DNA of 64,000 nt from Emticicia sp051209875 (GCF_051209875.1 NZ_JBNTQY010000001.1:372001-436000), one strand, 5' to 3'; positions 41,519 to 50,573 are shown, numbered from the stretch's first letter. Translations and numbers: made by a program. The notes: a model not told the origin generated them from the sequence alone.

Positions 41519-42088
41519 CAAATAAAACTTCTGCCAACGAATATATTCTTCCACTACATCAGACACCATATAGCGAATCGATTTTCCTTCTTTGATAGAA
41601 TTTCTAATAAAAGTAGCTGAAATATCAAGCAAAGGGGCTTCGATAAACTTTACTTTTGGATGATTTTTGAAATTATGCTCGGCAGTATTGGGGCGAGGAT
41701 AAACATATAACTCGTAGTATTCTAAAATCTTGTCGTAGTTTTTCCAATTTTCAAATTGCACCAAATTGTCTTCGCCCATAATGAGCTTAAATTCATGATT
41801 TGGGTGGCGTTCTACCAATTTTGTAAGCGTATCAATGGTATAACTTGGTTTTGGCATTGAAAATTCTACATTGGAAGCTTTCAAACGATAATTGTCTGAA
41901 ATAGCTTTTTCAACCATTGTCAAACGGTCGAATTCGTGTAGTAAACTTTTATTCTTTTTAAAAGGATTTTGTGGCGAAACAACAAACCAAACTTGCTCTA
42001 AGTCGGTACAATACGCCATTCGATTAGCGATTATTAGATGCCCGACATGAATAGGGTTGAAAGAGCCAAAAAATAAACCAATTTTCAC
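41516..42088 (-). CDS. nadD: Nicotinate-nucleotide adenylyltransferase
   Basis: The 190-residue enzyme makes deamido-NAD from nicotinate mononucleotide and ATP. It has the nucleotidyltransferase start KIGLFFGSFNPIHVGHLIIANRM with the HxGH motif, VSPQNPFKK, MGEDNLVQFENWKN and the late ISATFIRNSIKEGKSIRYMVSDVVEEYI (ISSTxIR-type motif). The start overlaps the end of gmk by 4 bp, so the two are translationally coupled. Length is standard for the family. Confidence 0.96.
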   Translation of the reverse strand: MKIGLFFGSFNPIHVGHLIIANRMAYCTDLEQVWFVVSPQNPFKKNKSLLHEFDRLTMVEKAISDNYRLKASNVEFSMPKPSYTIDTLTKLVERHPNHEFKLIMGEDNLVQFENWKNYDKILEYYELYVYPRPNTAEHNFKNHPKVKFIEAPLLDISATFIRNSIKEGKSIRYMVSDVVEEYIRWQKFYL

Positions 42089-42687
42089 ACTTCTAAAGGT
42101 TTTTTGGTGATTTCTAAAGTATTTTCAGTAAATTTTTCATACAATTCTTCTGCTTTTTGCCAAGAATGCTCAATGTCATCATTAAGCAAAATAACATCAA
42201 ATCTATTTTGAAATTCCATTTCAAACTTCATTTTATAGATGCGTCGAGAGATACTATCTTCGCTATCAGTTCCTCTGGCACGTAAACGTCTTTCCAATTC
42301 TTCCATCGAAGGGACTTTTACATAAATAGCCAAAGCTGCATCACCGAAATACTTTTTAAGATTCATTCCACCTTGTACATCTACATCAAAAATGACATTT
42401 TTACCAGCATCCCAGAGCCTTTCTATTTCGGTTTTCAATGTACCATAATATGCTCCTGGATAAACCTCTTGCCATTCAATAAACTCCTCTTTATCAATTC
42501 TTTCTTTGAAATCATGGATGTCTAAGAAATAATAATCTTTGCCATTTTCTTCATTGCGACCTCGTTTGTCACGTGTACAAGCCGAAATCGAAAATCCGAG
42601 GTTAGAATATTTGTCAAGAAGATGTTTGACAATGGTAGTTTTGCCCGAACCAGATGGGGCACAAAAAATGATTGCTTTACCTTTCAT
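42085..42687 (-). CDS. gmk: Guanylate kinase
   Basis: The 200-residue enzyme phosphorylates GMP to GDP. The P-loop is in APSGSGKTTIVKHLL (residues 10-24), followed by the GMP-binding SISACTRDKRGRNEENGKDYYFLD, EWQEVYPGAYYGTLKTEIE and VIFDVDVQGGMNLKK. Note that the usual TTRxxR(P)GE segment reads CTRDKRGRNEENG here, a modest variation seen in related Bacteroidota. It overlaps nadD by 4 bp. A palindrome lies upstream, near the 5' end. Confidence 0.96.
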   Translation of the reverse strand: MKGKAIIFCAPSGSGKTTIVKHLLDKYSNLGFSISACTRDKRGRNEENGKDYYFLDIHDFKERIDKEEFIEWQEVYPGAYYGTLKTEIERLWDAGKNVIFDVDVQGGMNLKKYFGDAALAIYVKVPSMEELERRLRARGTDSEDSISRRIYKMKFEMEFQNRFDVILLNDDIEHSWQKAEELYEKFTENTLEITKKPLEV

Positions 42688-42715
42688 GGGAAGTGTACGC
42701 TTCTCTTTAGTAAAC

Positions 42716-42740
42716 GTGGCACATCTTCAAGATGTGCCAC
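42716..42740. repeat. GTGGCACATCTT palindrome upstream of gmk
   Basis: A perfect 12-bp inverted repeat (GTGGCACATCTT and its complement) around a single C. It resembles the TGTGGnATACC hairpins after leuB. Confidence 0.8.
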
Positions 42741-42757
42741 ATTTGATTTTATAAAAA

Positions 42758-42784
42758 AGCCACCAAATTTAAAATTTGATGGCT
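42758..42784. repeat. Second hairpin before gmk
   Basis: AGCCACCAAATTT pairs with AAATTTGATGGCT with one mismatch. It may serve as the terminator of the anti-sigma gene on the minus strand or as another palindrome. Confidence 0.6.
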
Positions 42785-42860
42785 AAATATTTTTACAAAG
42801 ATAATAATTTTATTGCTGTTCGTTATAAATCTTTTGCCTTTAGTCTGGCGTCAAACAAAA

Positions 42861-43160
42861 TTAGCAACTAAATAATATATGATAGAGTTTTACTTCAATA
42901 GCGATAAATCCCAAAAGTAAGAAAGCCAAACCAATTTTTGCTCGAATATCAACAATGGTTGATTGTGGGCAACATTTTTTCTCTACTTTGTCTTGCATGG
43001 CAGCCTTAACACTTTTCTCCAATTTGTATGTTTCGATGCAGGGCATACACTGGTCCATGTTCTGTTTGAAGTGTTCTACTTCCTCAGGTGATGCAGAACC
43101 GTCAAGGACAGCCTGTATCATTTTCATACATTTCTGATGATTTTCACACTGATACTTCAT
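42861..43160 (-). CDS. Probable zinc-binding anti-sigma factor, membrane-anchored
   Basis: The 99-residue protein has cysteine and histidine clusters C5-E-N-H8-Q-K-C11 and H30...C38-M-P-C41, plus C63-C64. The order VLDGSASPEEVEHFKQNMDQCMPC resembles zinc anti-sigma (ZAS) proteins, although the usual HxxxCxxC histidine is replaced by Asn34. A C-terminal membrane helix (about 75-95, IGLAFLLLGFIAIEVKLYHIL) ends the protein. It follows the ECF sigma gene on the same strand after 181 bp. The pair suggests redox or envelope sensing, with the sigma factor held until a thiol change; this is inference. Confidence 0.75.
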   Translation of the reverse strand: MKYQCENHQKCMKMIQAVLDGSASPEEVEHFKQNMDQCMPCIETYKLEKSVKAAMQDKVEKKCCPQSTIVDIRAKIGLAFLLLGFIAIEVKLYHILFSC

Positions 43161-43341
43161 TGATTCAATTATTATAGGAACAGTTATTTTATTTGTTCAC
43201 TTTAAAGGTTTAAAGCATTTGTCTTCTAAAACTTCAAATATTCAATACAAATTATTTGTATAAACAATTTGCAAATCATACGTTTGAACAAATTGACAAC
43301 AGTAATCTTTGAAAATTTGTTCATTATGCTACTTAGTCTTC

Positions 43342-43968
43342 TTATAAATCTTCTTCTTCTGCCTCTATGTCATCAATTTTATAGCCCATTGATGTGGCAT
43401 AAGATTTTAGTTTTTCTTTCAATAAATTTCTGGCTCGGTGCAATCTTGAGCGAACTGTTCCGATTGGAATATCTAAAATCTTGGCCATTTCTTCATACGT
43501 AAATCCTTCGATGTCACATAAAATAATGACAGTTCTGAAATCAACAGGCAAACTATTCAGGGCATTGGCAACTTCATCGCCAATCATATCTTGTACAGTT
43601 TCAGTTCTCAAGTCGGTTGTAGCGTCCATTTCGGCATCTTCTGTCGAATTATAGGTCGTTTCAACGTCTTGGTAATCTACCTTTGAAGGTTCTTTACTTT
43701 TCTTACGATAATCGTTAATAAAACTGTTTTTCAGAATTCTAAACAACCACGCTTTTGCATTAGTTCCTCTTTCAAATGAATTGATAAATCGAAACGCTTT
43801 TAAATACGTATCTTGTACCAAATCATTGGCATCATCTTCATCATTTGTTAAACGAAAGGCAAAGTTATACATCGAGTCTATGTGTGGCATAAACTCTTTA
43901 TCAAAAACTGCGTATTTTTCTTTTTCGGAGTACCGTGCTTCTACTTCTACAATTTCTTCTTCTTCCAT
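43342..43968 (-). CDS. ECF-type RNA polymerase sigma factor
   Basis: The 208-residue sigma-70 family protein has region 2 (about 25-95; HIDSMYNFAFRLTNDEDDANDLVQDTYLKAFR and NAKAWLFRILKNSFINDYRKK) and region 4 (about 140-195; LPVDFRTVIILCDIEGFTYEEMAKILDIPIGTVRSRLHRARN). The linker between them is acidic. It is long for an ECF factor because of short acidic tails at both ends. The downstream zinc-protein gene probably encodes its anti-sigma factor. The closest well-known groups are the SigH/RpoE-like factors controlled by ZAS proteins. Confidence 0.93.
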   Translation of the reverse strand: MEEEEIVEVEARYSEKEKYAVFDKEFMPHIDSMYNFAFRLTNDEDDANDLVQDTYLKAFRFINSFERGTNAKAWLFRILKNSFINDYRKKSKEPSKVDYQDVETTYNSTEDAEMDATTDLRTETVQDMIGDEVANALNSLPVDFRTVIILCDIEGFTYEEMAKILDIPIGTVRSRLHRARNLLKEKLKSYATSMGYKIDDIEAEEEDL

Positions 43969-44084
43969 AGACTTTTAATTATAGTCGGGCAAAATTACGA
44001 TTTTTAACAAAAGAACAAGAATAAATATTTCTCAAAAATGATATTTGTTTAAAATAAAGTATTTTGATGATAAAAGGCAGGTTT

Positions 44085-44177
44085 TAGTCAACAGTCAACA
44101 AGTCCACTGTCCACAGATTTTTTAATTTAATAGATTTGATTTTCTTTCTGTGGACTATTGACCGAAAAAGGTGGACT
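44085..44177. repeat. GACTnTn heptad array with inverted arms (site 5)
   Basis: The left arm (44085-44117, AGTCAAC then AGTCCAC-type words, ending GTCCACAGA) faces the right arm (44147-44177, starting TCTGTGGACTATTGACC and ending GTGGACT). CTGTCCACAGA pairs with TCTGTGGACT-type sequence across a 29-nt AT-rich loop. Confidence 0.78.
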
Positions 44178-44183
44178 TATACG

Positions 44184-45116
44184 CTATTTTCTATTATCAC
44201 CACCCTCCATCATACTCAAATAACTAAAATAACGACTTTGGGCAATGCTGCCATCCATTACAGCTTCCTTGATTGCACAATTTGGTTCGTCAAGATGCAT
44301 ACAATTATGAAAACGGCATTCGCTCATTAGTGCTAATATTTCTGGGAAGTAATGCCCAATTTCTTCTTTCTCAATATCTGCTAAGCCCAGCTCTTTAATT
44401 CCTGGTGAATCAATAATGAAGGTTTCATCATCAATTTCAAACATTTCTGCAAAAGTAGTAGTATGCACACCTTTATTTGCAAATGTTGACACTTTGGATG
44501 TACGTAAATCTAAATCAGGAGCAATAGCATTGACCAAAGTAGATTTTCCTACACCCGAATGACCTGCAATTAATGATACTTTTCCTTTTAAAATATCGTA
44601 GAACTCAGTGATCCCATTCCCATTGATTGCCGAAGTGAACAAGCATGGGTAATTCAGGCTTTCGTATAATTCGGTTAATTCTTTTTGATAAACAATTTGT
44701 TCATTATCTAATAAGTCCAACTTATTGAAAATCAATACAGTAGGGATTCTAAAAGACTCAGCGGCTACTAAAAATCGGTCAATAAAACCCAGAGATGTTC
44801 TTGGAAAAGTTAAAGTGGCAATCAAGACTGCTTGGTCAATATTTGTGGCTAATAAATGCCCATGAGCAGATTTATGGACCGATTGTCGAATGATATAATT
44901 TTCACGGGGTAAAATATCGCTTATGATGCCTGTATTGTGGGTTTCATCTTCAATTTCATAAACCACTTTATCACCAACGGCAATCGGGTTGGTTACTTTC
45001 AAACCTTTAATCTTAAACTTCCCTTTTAGCCGACATTGCAAAATATGTCCTTCTTTGGTACGAACTTCGTACCAAGAACCCGTCGAACGCATGACTAAAC
45101 CTATGGTTTGGCTCAA
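44184..45116 (-). CDS. rsgA: Ribosome small-subunit maturation GTPase RsgA
   Basis: The 310-residue circularly permuted GTPase helps the last steps of 30S maturation. An OB fold (about 1-70) precedes the permuted G motifs: NKLD (G4), then GHSGVGKSTLVNAI (G1) and DSPG (G3). The C-terminal zinc finger is in SECRFHNCMHLDEPNCAI. The order G4-G1-G3 is diagnostic. A heptad array and then the ECF sigma gene lie downstream on the same strand. Confidence 0.96.
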   Translation of the reverse strand: MSQTIGLVMRSTGSWYEVRTKEGHILQCRLKGKFKIKGLKVTNPIAVGDKVVYEIEDETHNTGIISDILPRENYIIRQSVHKSAHGHLLATNIDQAVLIATLTFPRTSLGFIDRFLVAAESFRIPTVLIFNKLDLLDNEQIVYQKELTELYESLNYPCLFTSAINGNGITEFYDILKGKVSLIAGHSGVGKSTLVNAIAPDLDLRTSKVSTFANKGVHTTTFAEMFEIDDETFIIDSPGIKELGLADIEKEEIGHYFPEILALMSECRFHNCMHLDEPNCAIKEAVMDGSIAQSRYFSYLSMMEGGDNRK

Positions 45117-45430
45117 AATTTGATAGTATTAAAATGTAAGACTTTATTTAAACTTAAAATAGACTTAAATATATGTTTTATTGTTAAAAAAACACCGCTT
45201 AATCAACTTATTAAAAAAATTATATTTAATGATGTAATATTAACACTTTGGCACGAATTTTACTACTAATTTAGATGTATCTATGGAATTGATAGACTAA
45301 TAGTAAAAAAAATACCGTAAAATAAATTTTTAAGTAATTTTTAAGTGTTTGTTGCAACAAATTTTTAAACTATTGCGTTACTTTGTTATCTAATAGAAAC
45401 AAAAGACACAATTTAAACAAAATTACGCCA
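45117..45430. other. AT-rich spacer with a perfect 14-bp palindrome (314 bp)
   Basis: No open frame of note is present. A perfect palindrome TTTGTTGCAACAAA (45348-45361) lies 70 nt before the small membrane-protein gene. A near-consensus -7 box TTACTTTG stands at 45378-45385, so the palindrome may be an operator next to the -33 region. Confidence 0.5.
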
Positions 45431-45541
45431 ATGAAAAAGGGAGTTTTAGTCGGTTTAGCCGCTGTGGCTGTAGGAGTGGTGGTTTATTCTTTAAGTAAAA
45501 AAAATAAGCCAGCAATGCCTTACAGACCTTCAATCAAATAA
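45431..45541 (+). CDS. Tiny single-helix membrane protein (36 residues)
   Basis: The frame reads MKKGVLVGLAAVAVGVVVYS and then LSKKNKPAMPYRPSIK. It has a positively charged start, a glycine- and alanine-rich membrane helix (about 4-20) and a basic tail. Three things support a real gene: the coherent topology, a possible promoter and palindrome upstream, and a terminator-like hairpin 60 nt downstream. It is too short for family recognition. Small glycine-zipper-like membrane peptides of this kind can modulate membrane complexes, but no role can be assigned. Confidence 0.6.
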   Translation: MKKGVLVGLAAVAVGVVVYSLSKKNKPAMPYRPSIK

Positions 45542-45601
45542 TTAGCCCAATGGATTATAGCCAAAATAGCCATCAATGTTTTGCAAATATTCAAGGTTTT
45601 T

Positions 45602-45646
45602 AGCACCGCAATTTTCTAAAAGGAAAATATATGGTGCTTTTTTTTT
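45602..45646 (+). terminator. Terminator of the tiny membrane-protein gene
   Basis: AGCACC...AATTTT pairs imperfectly with AAAAT...GGTGCT, followed by nine T. It ends at the stop codon of the convergent rfaE1. Confidence 0.68.
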
Positions 45647-46622
45647 AGAAATATTTTTGATATTCATTGATAAGTTTACCTTTTTCAATAGGTACTACAC
45701 CAACATATTCACAAACTAAACCTCCTCCTAAGTTAGATATTTCAGCAATCATTTTGGGTGATAATTTTAAAGCTAAACACATTGCCGCAATGCTTACTAC
45801 TGTATCTCCAGCACCCGAAACATCTGTAATGTTCCTTAAATGAGCTGGAATATGATGTATTTCTCCTTGAAAATCAATAAAGACGCCATTTTCTGATAAT
45901 GTTAGAAAAACACCATTGACTCCCAAAATGTTTTTTGCCGATGCAACTGCAGCCTTTACTTCTTCCAAGTTTTTGGCATCAAAATCTATTTTTAGCCCTT
46001 CTTTCAATTCTTTCAAATTAGGCTTAAAAATATCAGTACCTTGATAATGCAAGAAATTTCGTTTTTTAGGGTCAACAATGGTCGGGATTCCTTTTGATTT
46101 AGCAAAAGCAACGATTTGCTGAATACTTTCAGCATCCAAAACACCTTTGTCGTAATCTTCAAAAATAATAACATCACATGACACAGCTAAGGCTTTGGCT
46201 TTCTCTATTAAAAGGGCTTGTTCATCTGCATTAATGAGTGAATCCATTTCAGAATCTATTCTAACGACATGTTGGGAACCCGCTAAAATTCGCTGCTTCA
46301 CAGTTGTCATTCTTGTTGTACTTTGTATGATTCCTTCGCTTGGTAAGTTATTGTCTTTCAATAAGTTAAGTAAATCTTTGGCTTCTGAGTCGGCACCTAC
46401 AACAGTACATAAAATAGGTGTTGCTCCAAGTGATTTAATATTCATAGCCACATTACCAGCTCCACCTAAACGAATTTCTTTACGTTTTACATTTACAACT
46501 GGTATAGGAGCTTCGGGTGAAATACGTTCAACTTTTCCAAAGACATAAGAGTCAAGCATCACATCGCCTACTATTAGTACACGGAGGTTATCAAAGGAAT
46601 CAAAAATTGGATTTACTGGCAT
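45645..46622 (-). CDS. rfaE1: D-glycero-beta-D-manno-heptose-7-phosphate kinase
   Basis: The 325-residue PfkB-family kinase phosphorylates heptose-7-phosphate at C1 on the way to ADP-heptose for LPS. It has VLIVGDVMLDSYVFGKVERISPEAPIPVV, the GGAGNVAMN loop, FKPNLKEL and the ATP/anion-hole motif DVSGAGDT. Only the kinase half is present; the adenylyltransferase half of HldE is missing, so a separate rfaE2 is expected elsewhere. I start at 46622 (MPVNPIFDSF), because the 10 additional upstream codons do not fit the family. Confidence 0.9.
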   Translation of the reverse strand: MPVNPIFDSFDNLRVLIVGDVMLDSYVFGKVERISPEAPIPVVNVKRKEIRLGGAGNVAMNIKSLGATPILCTVVGADSEAKDLLNLLKDNNLPSEGIIQSTTRMTTVKQRILAGSQHVVRIDSEMDSLINADEQALLIEKAKALAVSCDVIIFEDYDKGVLDAESIQQIVAFAKSKGIPTIVDPKKRNFLHYQGTDIFKPNLKELKEGLKIDFDAKNLEEVKAAVASAKNILGVNGVFLTLSENGVFIDFQGEIHHIPAHLRNITDVSGAGDTVVSIAAMCLALKLSPKMIAEISNLGGGLVCEYVGVVPIEKGKLINEYQKYF

Positions 46623-46823
46623 TATAGAATTAAAGATGAGCCGCCCATACAAATGATGATTGACTGATTGTGCGGCACTACGCTTTTAGAATTTTGATTA
46701 ACTCAATTTATATCAACCTTGCAAAATTAAGGATTTTTTACTAATTTCATACATTTTGAAGCTGATAATACGTTAATTTGCAAGACGATTTGACCAATCG
46801 ACCTTAAAAACTAAAAACACATT

Positions 46824-48446
46824 ATGCGTAAGACTATCCTATTATTGGCTTCTTTTGTTACAACTTTTTCATTTGCACAAACGCTCGAACAATTAGGTTC
46901 GGCAATTAATACTGAATTTCACGAAGCCAGCCCTGTCATTTCTCCGGATGGCAAAACGTTATATTTTTGCCGAGTAAGTCACCCTTCTAATAATTATGGA
47001 GCAAAGGGAAGCCAAGATGTATGGTATTCAGAATTGAGAGATGGTAATTGGACAATTGCCAGACGAATGCCCAATACGATAAACAAAGACCAATACAATG
47101 ATCTTTTTAGCATTACACCTGACGGAAATACGATTCTGATTTCTGGAGTTTATAATGCAGGACGTAGAGAAAATGAAGCAGGAATATCGATGTGTAAAAA
47201 GACCAAAACTGGTTGGTCGGAGCCACAAAAAGTAGTAATTCCTAAATTTGATGACCTTTGCAAAGGACAATTCCTAACGGCCTGTTTATCAAATGATGGA
47301 AAAACCTTGATTTTAGCGTTTAGTGAAAAGAAAAATGGTAAAGAAGATGATCTTTATGTATGTTTTCTGGGAAAAGATGGTAAATGGACAAAACCTGAAG
47401 GCTTAGGTGCGGACATTAATACTGGGGATACTGAAACTACACCTTTTTTAGCTTCTGATAATTACACCTTATATTTTGCAAGTAATCGTAAAGGAGGCTT
47501 GGGAGGAACTGATATTTGGGTGTCAAAACGCATGGATAGAAGTTGGAGAAAATGGTCGAAGCCTATCAATATGGGAGAAAAAGTAAATAGTGATGCTAAT
47601 GAATATTTTTATACAATTGCCGCTTCGGGCGAGTATGCCTATATGACTACTAAGAAAAATTCGATAGGGAAAGGTGATTTGGTACGTTTTAAGTTAAAAG
47701 AAGAAAAGAAAACTGTCCCAGTTGTTGCAGGTGTACAGACATCTAATAGTAGAATTGAAGAGCAAAAAAGCTTATCAGATGGTAAAAGTCCTGTGGATAT
47801 TAATAAAACGACACCAACACCTGTTGTAATGATTAGCGGTCGAGTTTTAGATCAAAAAACTGGTCGCCCTATTGAAGCAAAAATTATTTATCAAACACTT
47901 CCTGATGGTGAGGAGGCTGGAGAGGCATATACCAATCCAGCGACTGGTGAATATAAAATTGTGCTACCTTATGGAGCTAAATATTCTTACCGAGCAGTGG
48001 CAAAAGATTTTATAGCCATTGGTAAAAATATCGATTTAACAGAAATAAAAGAATACAAGGAAATTGATGGTGATGAACTAAAACTTGTACCTATCAAAGC
48101 AGGTGAAAAAGTGCTTTTGAACAATATTTTCTTTGAATATGCGAAAGCTACACTTCGCTCAGAATCTTTCCCTGAATTAGATAGGATCGCTGAAACATTG
48201 AAAGAAAACGTAAATCTGACAATCGAGATACAAGGGCATACCGATAATGTTGGTTCGAATGAAAGTAACTTGAGACTTTCACAAGACCGTGCCGAATCTG
48301 TACGAACATATTTGCTTTCAAAGAAACTTGCTGCCAATCGAGTGACGAGTGTTGGTTTTGGTGAAACTCGCCCAATTGCAAGCAATGATACCGAAGAGGG
48401 AAAAGCCCAAAATCGTCGTGTGGAATTTGTGATTGTGAAGAATTAG
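46824..48446 (+). CDS. OmpA-family protein with PD40 propeller
   Basis: The 540-residue exported protein has a signal peptide (MRKTILLLASFVTTFSFAQ). PD40 blades follow (about 25-290; EASPVISPDGKTLYFCRVSH, TPFLASDNYTLYFASNRKGGLGGTDIW). Next is a carboxypeptidase-regulatory-like Ig domain (about 335-420; ISGRVLDQKTGRPIEAKI). The C-terminal OmpA domain (about 430-540) has IEIQGHTDNVGSNESNLRLSQDRAESV and FGETRPIASNDTEEGKAQNRRVEF for peptidoglycan binding. This layout is common in Bacteroidota envelope and PorE-like proteins. It probably links the outer membrane to the cell wall; partners are unknown. Confidence 0.9.
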   Translation: MRKTILLLASFVTTFSFAQTLEQLGSAINTEFHEASPVISPDGKTLYFCRVSHPSNNYGAKGSQDVWYSELRDGNWTIARRMPNTINKDQYNDLFSITPDGNTILISGVYNAGRRENEAGISMCKKTKTGWSEPQKVVIPKFDDLCKGQFLTACLSNDGKTLILAFSEKKNGKEDDLYVCFLGKDGKWTKPEGLGADINTGDTETTPFLASDNYTLYFASNRKGGLGGTDIWVSKRMDRSWRKWSKPINMGEKVNSDANEYFYTIAASGEYAYMTTKKNSIGKGDLVRFKLKEEKKTVPVVAGVQTSNSRIEEQKSLSDGKSPVDINKTTPTPVVMISGRVLDQKTGRPIEAKIIYQTLPDGEEAGEAYTNPATGEYKIVLPYGAKYSYRAVAKDFIAIGKNIDLTEIKEYKEIDGDELKLVPIKAGEKVLLNNIFFEYAKATLRSESFPELDRIAETLKENVNLTIEIQGHTDNVGSNESNLRLSQDRAESVRTYLLSKKLAANRVTSVGFGETRPIASNDTEEGKAQNRRVEFVIVKN

Positions 48447-48455
48447 TTTTTAAGC

Positions 48456-48532
48456 CCACGGTCGGTAGTCAATAGTCCACAGTAAAAAAACTTCTAAATG
48501 AAATACTGTTGACTGTGGACTATAGACCGTGG
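48456..48532. repeat. GACTnTn heptad array with inverted arms (site 6)
   Basis: Two 29-nt arms (48456-48484 and 48504-48532) are inverted copies with 24 of 29 positions paired. Both begin CCACGGTC read inward. Units of the right arm (GACTGTG, GACTATA, GACCGTG) are in 7-bp phase. It lies between convergent genes. Confidence 0.86.
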
Positions 48533-48545
48533 ACTATTTTAAGTT

Positions 48546-49487
48546 TTATAATTCTTTTAGCCACTCTTCGGCTATTTTCCTAAATTCTGTCGTGGCGGGT
48601 TTGCCTATGCGGAAAGACTGTTTCCATATTTTTGATTTATCACGGTATTCCATATTGGCAAAATCTTGTGCAGTACCACTACCAACTTTTACCAATTTTG
48701 CATTAAAATCTACATCAGCCGATTCCTCTAAAAATTGTTGAAGTTGAGTTTTGATATTGGCTTTATAGTCTTTTTTTTCTTCAAATTGCTCTAAAATACT
48801 GGCATTATTCTCTTTGGCAGACCTAAGATTTTCTTTAATTTCTATATTAGTCAAAATCTTGGCGTATTGCTTACAAAACTCAGCAGAATTAGATTTTAGC
48901 AATGGTTTTAGCTTCAAAGTTGCTTCTGCATTGGAAACACCATCTCTAAACATCTCTTTCATTGTTGATAAGACTTTTTTCTCTTCTTCTGATGCACCTT
49001 CAGCAGATTTTTCCATTTGTTGTAATCCTTCTTTACTCGACGTTAGAGTCATTTCTTGCATCAAAAAAAGTTGTTCAACAAAAGCAGCATTTTTAATATC
49101 TTCCTGTACACTTTCCAATTTACCTTGATAAGTGTTTGAATATCTCTCTTTCCATTCGGCTGAATTTGGGTCAGTATTTTGCATATTTTCTTTTAAGTCC
49201 TGCTCATATTCTTTGCTAAAATTGGCAGAATTAATGAAGTTTTTAGCAAAAAGTCCTACGGCTTTTGCCATAGCGGCTTGCTCGTCAGCAGGAAGTTTAA
49301 AGCCCAATTGTTTTAGCTCAGGAGTAAAATAGAACTTAAATCCAGGAAACTGTTTATAAGAAGAGAGATTTAAAATTCGTTTTTTGAACTCCGTGGTATT
49401 TACTTTATACTTGGTGAGGTCGTCGGCAATAAATGCAATTGAAACTACGGAAACAAAAAAAGTTAAATACAGAAATGTCTTTTTCAT
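48546..49487 (-). CDS. Secreted helical protein of unknown function
   Basis: The 313-residue protein has a signal peptide (about 1-21, MKKTFLYLTFFVSVVSIAFIA). The rest is almost entirely helical and rich in Lys, Glu and Gln, with probable coiled coils (about 95-190 and 215-265). It has no motif that I recognise. It starts 11 nt after the OmpA/laminin-like gene on the same strand, so the two are very probably one operon. A role as periplasmic partner of that OmpA protein is a guess from context. Confidence 0.75.
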   Translation of the reverse strand: MKKTFLYLTFFVSVVSIAFIADDLTKYKVNTTEFKKRILNLSSYKQFPGFKFYFTPELKQLGFKLPADEQAAMAKAVGLFAKNFINSANFSKEYEQDLKENMQNTDPNSAEWKERYSNTYQGKLESVQEDIKNAAFVEQLFLMQEMTLTSSKEGLQQMEKSAEGASEEEKKVLSTMKEMFRDGVSNAEATLKLKPLLKSNSAEFCKQYAKILTNIEIKENLRSAKENNASILEQFEEKKDYKANIKTQLQQFLEESADVDFNAKLVKVGSGTAQDFANMEYRDKSKIWKQSFRIGKPATTEFRKIAEEWLKEL

Positions 49488-49498
49488 GGTTATAAATG

Positions 49499-50530
49499 TT
49501 ATAGTTTAGTAAATTCTACTCTACGATTTTCGGTTTTTCCTTCAAATGTTTTGTTATCGCCAATAGGTTTTGTTTCGCCGTAGCCTTTGGTGCTAAGTCT
49601 TGTGGCATCAATACCAAGTTCTACTAATTTAGTTTTGACTGCATCAGCACGAAGTTGCGAAAGTTTGAGATTAGTGGCATCATCGCCATCAGCATCGGTA
49701 TGACCCCCAATTTCCAGTTTTAGCGTAACATTTTCTTTTAAAATTTGCACAATGCCATTGATTTCGCCCATTGATTCAGCCTTGATAATAGCTTTATTGA
49801 CATCGAAACGAATACCATGTGAGATGTATTTTCCATCGGTAAATGCCTTACCAATCAAGTTCATACCGCCACCGTTAGCAATTTTAACATTTTTGAAAAT
49901 GATTGGTAAATTTTCGGTACAAGGTCCATCGAAGGCAAGGCGATAGGGCTTAAAATCAATACTTGGATTGACACAAACCCTGAATTGGTCTATATAAGTT
50001 TTCATTTGTCCTTGCTTGAATACGATGGCAGCGTGATGCCATTTATCATAAAAATTATCAAGCAATTCATCAGGGTAGTTTTTTTGTAGGTCATTCACTA
50101 TTACATTGCCTTTATCGAAGGTAACTCTAAAAGAGGTTTCATAATTATCCATATAATAAAACTCCAACCCTATCGGGCCACTATAAGTGCCATATCCTTC
50201 ATCTTTGAATGTTTTGTAAATAAAATCAAACTCAACCGTAAATTCATCGCTTAAGTATTTCTCTTGTTTGATTCGTGGAGTTACTACGGCATAATTTCCT
50301 TCTGTCAGAAAAAAAGCTAAGTTATCGTTTACTTTATTAAGAACGCCCTGCCCTGTAACTAATTTCCAATGTGCAGGAAACTCGCCATTTTGGTCGTCTC
50401 GAAAGTCATCTTCAAAGATTATTTTATTACCTGACACAAAATCGTAGTTGGCATAAACTTTATCTGGGTTTTGAGCTAAGAGTAGTTTGCAAATAATTTG
50501 TAGTAGGCAGATTAAATATAATTTTTTCAT
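49499..50530 (-). CDS. OmpA-family protein with LamG-like N-terminal domain
   Basis: The 343-residue protein has a signal peptide (MKKLYLICLLQIICKLLLAQ). A concanavalin/LamG-like beta-sandwich follows (about 35-220; FEDDFRDDQNGEFPAHWKLV, WHHAAIVFKQGQMKTYID). The C-terminal OmpA domain (about 235-343) contains LEIGGHTDADGDDATNLKLSQLRADAV and GYGETKPIGDNKTFEGKTENRRVEF. It should bind peptidoglycan from the outer membrane or periplasm. It is divergent from the PAS-LuxR gene, with a palindromic operator between the two promoters, and heads an operon with the secreted helical protein. Confidence 0.88.
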   Translation of the reverse strand: MKKLYLICLLQIICKLLLAQNPDKVYANYDFVSGNKIIFEDDFRDDQNGEFPAHWKLVTGQGVLNKVNDNLAFFLTEGNYAVVTPRIKQEKYLSDEFTVEFDFIYKTFKDEGYGTYSGPIGLEFYYMDNYETSFRVTFDKGNVIVNDLQKNYPDELLDNFYDKWHHAAIVFKQGQMKTYIDQFRVCVNPSIDFKPYRLAFDGPCTENLPIIFKNVKIANGGGMNLIGKAFTDGKYISHGIRFDVNKAIIKAESMGEINGIVQILKENVTLKLEIGGHTDADGDDATNLKLSQLRADAVKTKLVELGIDATRLSTKGYGETKPIGDNKTFEGKTENRRVEFTKL

Positions 50531-50573
50531 AATTTGCTGGAGATGCTAATTTCTTTTTAAATATTTTCTATAA

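Noticed and set aside
47987..48459. Minus-strand open frames inside the PD40-OmpA gene
   Set aside because: They are antisense to the conserved OmpA domain and have no signal or motif.
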